From positions 1-10,018 of the forward strand of contig USCM01000051.1 of NCBI GenBank assembly GCA_900553155.1: a stretch of DNA of 10,018 nt, in the 5' to 3' direction. Shown here in pieces: positions 5,544 through 10,018 of this stretch (position 1 is its first letter; every line of letters begins with the position of its first letter). Origin of the DNA: an uncultured Prevotella sp. Lineage in GTDB: Bacteria; Bacteroidota; Bacteroidia; Bacteroidales; Bacteroidaceae. A model generated the notes under the pieces. That model was not told the DNA's origin. It did not search any database and saw only the letters and a list, made by a program, of their open reading frames with translations. The position numbers and the translations under genes are program-made.

Positions 5544-8285
5544 ATGGACGACGAGACAAAAGATATAGAGCAACATTCCGACTACAAACCGGTGAACCGA
5601 TTTGACGCTTCTGCCGTACATCACCTTAGCGGTATGTACCAAAACTGGTTTCTGGACTACGCATCATACGTAATCCTGGAACGTGCCGTACCCCATATCG
5701 AGGACGGACTGAAGCCTGTGCAGAGACGCATACTGCACTCGATGAAGCGTATGGACGACGGACGATTCAACAAGGTGGCCAATATTGTGGGACACACTAT
5801 GCAGTTTCACCCGCACGGCGACGCTTCTATCGGCGACGCTTTGGTGCAGATGGGACAAAAAGACCTGCTTGTAGACTGTCAGGGCAACTGGGGTAACATC
5901 CTTACCGGCGACCGCGCTGCGGCTCCTCGTTATATCGAGGCACGACTGTCCAAGTTTGCTCTCGACGTAGTGTTCAACCCTAAGACTACCGACTGGCAGC
6001 TCTCTTACGACGGCCGCAACAAGGAGCCTATCACCTTACCAGCCAAGTTTCCGCTCTTGCTTGCGCAGGGTGCGGAGGGCATTGCCGTGGGTTTGAGCAG
6101 CAAGATTTTGCCCCACAATCTCGTCGAGATATGCGACGCCGCCATTCACTATCTGCGTGGCGAGGAGTTTAACCTTTACCCCGACTTCCCGACAGGAGGT
6201 TCCATCGACGTGTCGAGATACAACGACGGACAGCGTGGCGGACTGGTAAAAGTGCGCGCTAAGATTGAAAAACTCGACTCGAAGACTATTGTCATACGCG
6301 AGATTCCGTTCTCGAAGACAACAACAACCCTTATCGACTCTATCCTTAAGGCTATAGACAAGGGCAAAATCAAGGCCAAGAAGGTAGACGACAACACGGC
6401 TGCCGAGGTGGAAATTCAGGTTCATCTGGCTCCAGGCGTCTCGTCGGACAAGACTATCGACGCCCTGTATGCATTCTCCGACTGCGAAATCAACATTTCG
6501 CCCAACTGCTGTGTCATTGAGGACAACAAGCCTTGCTTCCTTACCGTGAGCGATGTGCTGCGCCACAGTACTGACACCACAATGGGCTTGCTGCGCCGCG
6601 AGTTGCAGATACGCAAGGCCGAGCTTGAGGAGCAGCTCTTCTTCTCGTCTCTTGAGCGCATCTTCATCGAAGAGCGCATATACAAGGAGAAGAAGTTTGA
6701 GCAGGCTAAGTCGCAAGACGAGGTTGTGGCTTTTATCGACTCAAAGCTTGAGCCGTTCAAGAATCAGGTGTTCCGTGTGCCTGCCGGCAACACTAACGCA
6801 GGCAAGGCAGACGTGTACGAGTATACATTCCACCGCGAGATAACCCGCGACGACATTCTGCGTCTGCTCGAAATAAAGATGCAGCGCATCCTGAAGTACA
6901 ACAAGGACAAGGCCGACGAGCTGATAGCTCGCATCAAAGCCGAACTTGCCGAAATCGAGCACGACTTAGCCCACATGATTGACGTCACCGTGCAGTGGTT
7001 CGAGTTCATACGCGACAAGTATGGCAAGGACCATCCGCGCCGCACCGAGATAAAGAGCTTCGACACCATCGAGGCGTCAAAGGTGGTGGAGGCTAACCAA
7101 AAGTTGTACATCAACCGACAGGAGGGATTCATCGGCACGGGTCTGAAGAAGGACGAGTTTGTGTGCAACTGCTCCGACATCGACGACATCATCGTCTTCT
7201 TCAAGGACGGCAAATACAAGATGGTGCGTGCTGCCGACAAGATATTTGTGGGCAAGAACATTCTGCATGTGCAGGTGTTCAAGAAGAACGACAAGCGCAC
7301 TATATATAATGTTGTCTACCGCGACGGCAAGGCTGGTGCCGCCTTTATAAAGCGTTTCTTCGTGCCTACAATGACCGTGGGCAAGGACTACGACCTGACA
7401 CAGGGCACGCCGGGCTCGCGTGTGCTCTACTTCACAGCCAACCCCAACGGCGAGGCGGAGGTTATCAAGGTTACGCTGGAGGCCAACCCCAAGCTCAAGA
7501 AGATATTTATCGACAAAGACTTCTCCGAGATTGCCATCAAGGGACGTGCCTCAAAGGGCAATCTTGTAACGCGAAATCCTATCCACCGCATCGGCTTGAA
7601 GAGTCATGGCCACTCTACACTCGGCGGACGCAAGGTTTGGTACGACCCCGATGTCAACCGCCTCAACTACGACGAGCACGGAAGACTGCTGGGCGAATTC
7701 TTCGACGAGGACTCTATATTGGTGGTTTTGGACGACGGCAACTTCTACATCTCTACCTTCGATGCCAACAACCACTACGAGGACAATATCAAAATTATAG
7801 AGAAGTGGGACCCCGACAAGGTATGGACAGCCGTGCTGCTGGATGCCGACAATGCCGGCAACCTGTACCTCAAGCGCTTCCGCATGGAGGCTACGAAGCG
7901 TCCACAGAACTATATCGGCGAAAATCCTGACAGCAAGTTGCTGCTGCTAACCGACACGCCCTACCCGCTTATCGAGGTGAACTATGCCCCGACAACGGCT
8001 CCGGACGGAACAGAGATGCAGCGTCCGCCAATCGAAATTGATGCCGAGGAGTTTATCACCGTCAAGGGATTCAAGGCTAAGGGCAAGCGCATCACCACGC
8101 TCGACGTGGCTGACGTAAAGGAACTTGAGCCTACACGACACCCCGAACCCGAATCGGACAACGACGAGAGCAATGACGACGACGAGCCCGAAAACCTCGA
8201 CCCGGATGCAGGTAAGAGCCAGCAACAGGTAATAGACGAAATGACTGGACAACTCAACATCTTTACAGAAAATGAAGATCTCTAA
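5544..8285 (+). CDS. parC: Type IIA topoisomerase subunit A (ParC-like, topoisomerase IV)
   Basis: This DNA-cleaving subunit should pair with a GyrB/ParE-type ATPase to pass one duplex through another for decatenation and supercoil control. The breakage-reunion core begins near 30: LERAVPHIEDGLKPVQRRIL (45-64), FHPHGDASIGDALVQMGQ (88-105), NWGNILTGDRAAAPRYIEARLSKFA (115-139) with catalytic Tyr130 after Arg129. Helical C-gate/coiled-coil segments span about 345-480. A divergent beta-pinwheel covers roughly 515-820. A full GyrA-box (QRRGGKG) is missing; only a degenerate KGRASKG (666-672) is seen, so topoisomerase IV is favoured over gyrase. The last 50 residues are an acidic, probably disordered tail (EPESDNDESNDDDEPE) ending in QLNIF (903-907). 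The quinolone-contact serine position is Ala94. No parE-like gene lies within the window: glyQS is divergent upstream and an envelope protein gene overlaps the 3' end by 14 bases. The family is certain; ParC versus a second GyrA-like protein is less so. Confidence 0.9.
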   Translation: MDDETKDIEQHSDYKPVNRFDASAVHHLSGMYQNWFLDYASYVILERAVPHIEDGLKPVQRRILHSMKRMDDGRFNKVANIVGHTMQFHPHGDASIGDALVQMGQKDLLVDCQGNWGNILTGDRAAAPRYIEARLSKFALDVVFNPKTTDWQLSYDGRNKEPITLPAKFPLLLAQGAEGIAVGLSSKILPHNLVEICDAAIHYLRGEEFNLYPDFPTGGSIDVSRYNDGQRGGLVKVRAKIEKLDSKTIVIREIPFSKTTTTLIDSILKAIDKGKIKAKKVDDNTAAEVEIQVHLAPGVSSDKTIDALYAFSDCEINISPNCCVIEDNKPCFLTVSDVLRHSTDTTMGLLRRELQIRKAELEEQLFFSSLERIFIEERIYKEKKFEQAKSQDEVVAFIDSKLEPFKNQVFRVPAGNTNAGKADVYEYTFHREITRDDILRLLEIKMQRILKYNKDKADELIARIKAELAEIEHDLAHMIDVTVQWFEFIRDKYGKDHPRRTEIKSFDTIEASKVVEANQKLYINRQEGFIGTGLKKDEFVCNCSDIDDIIVFFKDGKYKMVRAADKIFVGKNILHVQVFKKNDKRTIYNVVYRDGKAGAAFIKRFFVPTMTVGKDYDLTQGTPGSRVLYFTANPNGEAEVIKVTLEANPKLKKIFIDKDFSEIAIKGRASKGNLVTRNPIHRIGLKSHGHSTLGGRKVWYDPDVNRLNYDEHGRLLGEFFDEDSILVVLDDGNFYISTFDANNHYEDNIKIIEKWDPDKVWTAVLLDADNAGNLYLKRFRMEATKRPQNYIGENPDSKLLLLTDTPYPLIEVNYAPTTAPDGTEMQRPPIEIDAEEFITVKGFKAKGKRITTLDVADVKELEPTRHPEPESDNDESNDDDEPENLDPDAGKSQQQVIDEMTGQLNIFTENEDL

Positions 8286-9153
8286 GCTTTTAAGCATAGC
8301 CGCCCTGTTGTTGGGCGGCACTGTTGTGGCTGCCGCTTCCAATGGAGACGGTAGCCACAACAGTATCAACCGCCAGCAAGCACAATATAAGACCAACGCT
8401 CTGATGATTGGCGTTGGCTATACCAATATTCTTGACACCTATCTCTCGCCGGAGAAGTATCGTGGCACCAACCTCACCTTTCTATCGCACACACGCCGCG
8501 AGAACGACTCTACGGTTTGGGTGAACCAATTTAGGCACGAGGGCAACGTGGCTTATGCCGACAACCGCTCGGGCAATGGCGGCGAGATGGCAGGCTGCTA
8601 TACCTTCGGCTACTCGCTGCTGCACAAGTGGACGATAGACCTTTGGCACCATCCGCTGCGTCTGCTTGCCGGCGGAACAGCCGCCACCAATATCGGATTT
8701 GTATACAACACACGCAATGGCAACAATCCAGCCAATGCCCGCCTGTCCCTGCACATAGAGCCAACCATAGGCTTCGACTATCCCATAGGACGTGCCAGCC
8801 ATACCCGTGGCATATCCATGCACCCCGGTGCCTGTGCCCACTTCCCCGTAATCCTGCACTACGAGGCTTCTGCCCCACTCTTCGGCCTGATGTTCTCGCC
8901 CAACTACGGTCAGTCCTACTACGAGATATTCAACCGAGGCAACTACGACCACAACTGCGTGCCTACAACCTTTGGCTCCACTCCATCATTCCGACAGATG
9001 CTAACAGTCGACTTCCGCCTTGCCCGCACCACATGGCGCATAGGATATATGGGCAACTACGAGCAGTCGCACGTCAACAATCTTAAGACGCACACCTACA
9101 CCCACTCGTTAGTAATAGGTGTGGTAAAGAGGTTCAGAACGATTAAGGAATAA
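8272..9153 (+). CDS. Secreted, likely outer-membrane protein resembling DUF3316
   Basis: This 293-residue protein begins with a signal peptide (MKISKLLS, hydrophobic core 7-20, likely cleavage among the alanines at 20-22) and has no lipobox cysteine, so it is exported but not a lipoprotein. The mature part is rich in aromatic residues, glycine and asparagine with alternating short segments (ALMIGVGYTNILDTYLSPEKYRG at 43-65, FGYSLLHKWTIDLWHHP, TVDFRLARTTWRIGYMGNY, HSLVIGVVKRFR at the end), as expected of a small outer-membrane beta-barrel. The N-terminal TNILDTYLSPEKY block and the YADNRSGNG segment remind me of the Bacteroidetes DUF3316 family; that is recognition from memory, not a search. 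The function is unknown. Its ATG lies inside the topoisomerase gene, 14 bases before the end of that frame, so the two are almost certainly one transcript and possibly translationally coupled. No Shine-Dalgarno is seen. Confidence 0.8.
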   Translation: MKISKLLSIAALLLGGTVVAAASNGDGSHNSINRQQAQYKTNALMIGVGYTNILDTYLSPEKYRGTNLTFLSHTRRENDSTVWVNQFRHEGNVAYADNRSGNGGEMAGCYTFGYSLLHKWTIDLWHHPLRLLAGGTAATNIGFVYNTRNGNNPANARLSLHIEPTIGFDYPIGRASHTRGISMHPGACAHFPVILHYEASAPLFGLMFSPNYGQSYYEIFNRGNYDHNCVPTTFGSTPSFRQMLTVDFRLARTTWRIGYMGNYEQSHVNNLKTHTYTHSLVIGVVKRFRTIKE

Positions 9154-9171
9154 GAAGCGTGGCGCTTTTTT
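9152..9171 (+). terminator. Compact intrinsic terminator overlapping a stop codon
   Basis: Arms 9152-9159 and 9163-9170 form an eight-pair stem with a TGG loop: a three-pair GCG/CGC core continued by A-T pairs and one G-T wobble. It ends in a run of six T (9166-9171), part of which belongs to the stem. The 5' arm starts inside the TAA stop of the preceding gene, so termination would leave essentially no 3' untranslated region. Confidence 0.55.
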
Positions 9172-9205
9172 ACATAACCAAAGCTCATTATTCGTGATTT
9201 TTATC

Positions 9206-9213
9206 TACTTTTG
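9206..9213 (+). promoter_or_regulatory. Bacteroidetes-type -7 promoter box for the nuclease-family gene
   Basis: TACTTTTG, followed by C, matches TAnnTTTG(C) and lies 26 bases upstream of the ATG at 9240, predicting a leader of about 20 bases. Together with the preceding terminator it indicates that the next gene is its own transcription unit. The box overlaps a 12-base palindrome, CTTTTGCAAAAG (9208-9219). No -33 TTTG is evident. Confidence 0.6.
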
Positions 9214-9239
9214 CAAAAGTAACAGAAAACCATAACGTT

Positions 9240-10018
9240 ATGATTATACATGTAGCCAATCCTATTTACGACTCCGTGTTCAAATACATCATGGAGGACG
9301 AGCGCATAGCCAAGACCATGCTGTCGGCTTTGTTGAAGAAAGAAGTGGTTCATGTGACGGTGCGTCCGCATGAATACAGCAACACCACACGCGACACGTT
9401 GTCAATGTTTCGCATCGACTTCGCTGCAACTGTACGCGAGCGCGAAGGCGATGCCATAAAGGACCGCATTGTGCTTATTGAGCTACAAAAGACGTGGCTC
9501 AACACCGAGACGCTGCGTTTCCGCCAATATCTTGGTGCGCAGTACAGCAACAAGAACAACATACGCGAAGCCGATAAGAAAGGCTTTGCCTACCCTATGG
9601 TTGCCGTATATCTGCTCGGCCACAAGGTGGGCAACATCAAGGAACCGATAGTGTATGTCAATCATGACGTATTCGACTATAACGGAAACATCGTAGCCGA
9701 CGGCCATGAAGAGCCTTTCGTGGAGAGTCTTACCCACAATAGCATCATTGTGCAGATTCCTCTTTTACACGGCAACGTGAACAACAGGCTCGAGAAGGTG
9801 CTCAGCGTGTTCGACCAAACCCAGGTTGAGGGCGACACTCAGCAGGTGCTCAAGATAGACGAGGACAAGTATGCCGACGACAACGACATGATGTACGTAC
9901 TGCATAAACTCACAGTCGCTGCCGCCAACTCGGAGATGCGACAAGACATGAATGTGGAGGACGAATACTACAAAGCCATTGAAGATCGTGACACTGCCAT
10001 TATGCAGCGCGACAAAAT
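9240..10018 (+). CDS. PD-(D/E)XK nuclease family / Rpn-type putative transposase, N-terminal part (3' end outside window)
   Basis: Translation from 9240 is open for 259 codons to the window edge. It starts MIIHVANPIYDSVFKYIMEDERIAKTMLSALLKKEVV, the typical opening of the Bacteroidetes Rpn / PDDEXK_2 family, annotated as recombination-promoting nucleases or putative transposases. The predicted nuclease core has FRIDFAATV (57-65, acidic D60) and VLIELQKTW (78-86, E81-x-Q83 with K84), a Q-containing variant of the (D/E)xK signature, then LRFRQYLGAQYSNK (92-105). A second segment with PLLHGNVNNRLEKVLSVFDQT (174-194) and a helical region follow. At the edge, RDTAIMQ-RDK looks like the start of a heptad repeat, as seen in the coiled-coil tails of relatives. 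E. coli Rpn proteins cleave DNA and raise RecA-independent recombination; activity here is inferred only. No inverted terminal repeats are seen upstream. Base composition resembles the neighbours, so recent transfer is not evident. Confidence 0.82.
   Translation, partial: MIIHVANPIYDSVFKYIMEDERIAKTMLSALLKKEVVHVTVRPHEYSNTTRDTLSMFRIDFAATVREREGDAIKDRIVLIELQKTWLNTETLRFRQYLGAQYSNKNNIREADKKGFAYPMVAVYLLGHKVGNIKEPIVYVNHDVFDYNGNIVADGHEEPFVESLTHNSIIVQIPLLHGNVNNRLEKVLSVFDQTQVEGDTQQVLKIDEDKYADDNDMMYVLHKLTVAAANSEMRQDMNVEDEYYKAIEDRDTAIMQRDK

Noticed and set aside
5448..5642. A 64-codon - strand frame crossing the divergent gap into the topoisomerase 5' end
   Set aside because: Its translation includes a hydrophobic stretch, but most of it is antisense to the topoisomerase start and its own end falls in the AT-rich promoter gap; there is no sign of a real small gene.
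6036..6716. A 226-codon open frame on the - strand opposite the topoisomerase gene
   Set aside because: It lies wholly inside the conserved topoisomerase core and its translation shows no recognisable motif or promoter.
9208..9219. Perfect 12-base palindrome CTTTTGCAAAAG as an operator
   Set aside because: It consists of the -7 box TACTTTTGC followed by a common A run, a frequent by-product of Bacteroidetes promoters, and no second copy was seen nearby.
9154..9239. Left inverted repeat or target-site duplication of a transposon before the nuclease-family gene
   Set aside because: Only a terminator hairpin and a promoter box are visible here, and the right end of any element lies outside the window, so no mobile-element boundary can be supported.

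Overview
The window reads as an ordinary chromosomal segment of a Bacteroidales bacterium, most likely Prevotellaceae or a close relative. The evidence is a large type III glutamine synthetase, a single-chain glycyl-tRNA synthetase beside an FKBP lipoprotein, a Bacteroidetes-style topoisomerase A subunit with an acidic tail, a protein resembling the DUF3316 family, and TAnnTTTG promoter boxes with A-rich leaders in place of Shine-Dalgarno sites. Assignment below order level is inference.

Layout. Positions 1-2902 carry two + strand metabolic genes: the 3' part of dapL (lysine/diaminopimelate synthesis), then after 35 bases glnN (ammonia assimilation), probably co-transcribed. Positions 2903-3109 are a convergent gap holding three strong hairpins. 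Positions 3110-5336 are a - strand pair, glycyl-tRNA synthetase followed by an FKBP-type prolyl isomerase lipoprotein. Positions 5337-5543 are a divergent promoter region with one Bacteroidetes -7 box facing each way. Positions 5544-9153 are a + strand pair, a ParC-like topoisomerase subunit whose last 14 bases overlap the start of a secreted or outer-membrane protein gene. A compact terminator overlaps that gene's stop. From 9240 to the right edge runs an unfinished gene of the PD-(D/E)XK nuclease / Rpn putative-transposase family behind its own promoter box.

Almost everything is housekeeping, and I see no convincing evidence of a new multi-gene system. The points most worth a second look are a possible sliding-clamp-binding peptide at the tail of the topoisomerase, its alanine at the usual quinolone-contact serine, the 14-base overlap joining it to an envelope gene, the strand-asymmetric hairpins after glnN, and the nuclease-like gene with a heptad repeat beginning at the right edge. 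There is no gene-free stretch longer than about 210 bases, and I found no tRNA, rRNA, CRISPR array or complete insertion sequence.
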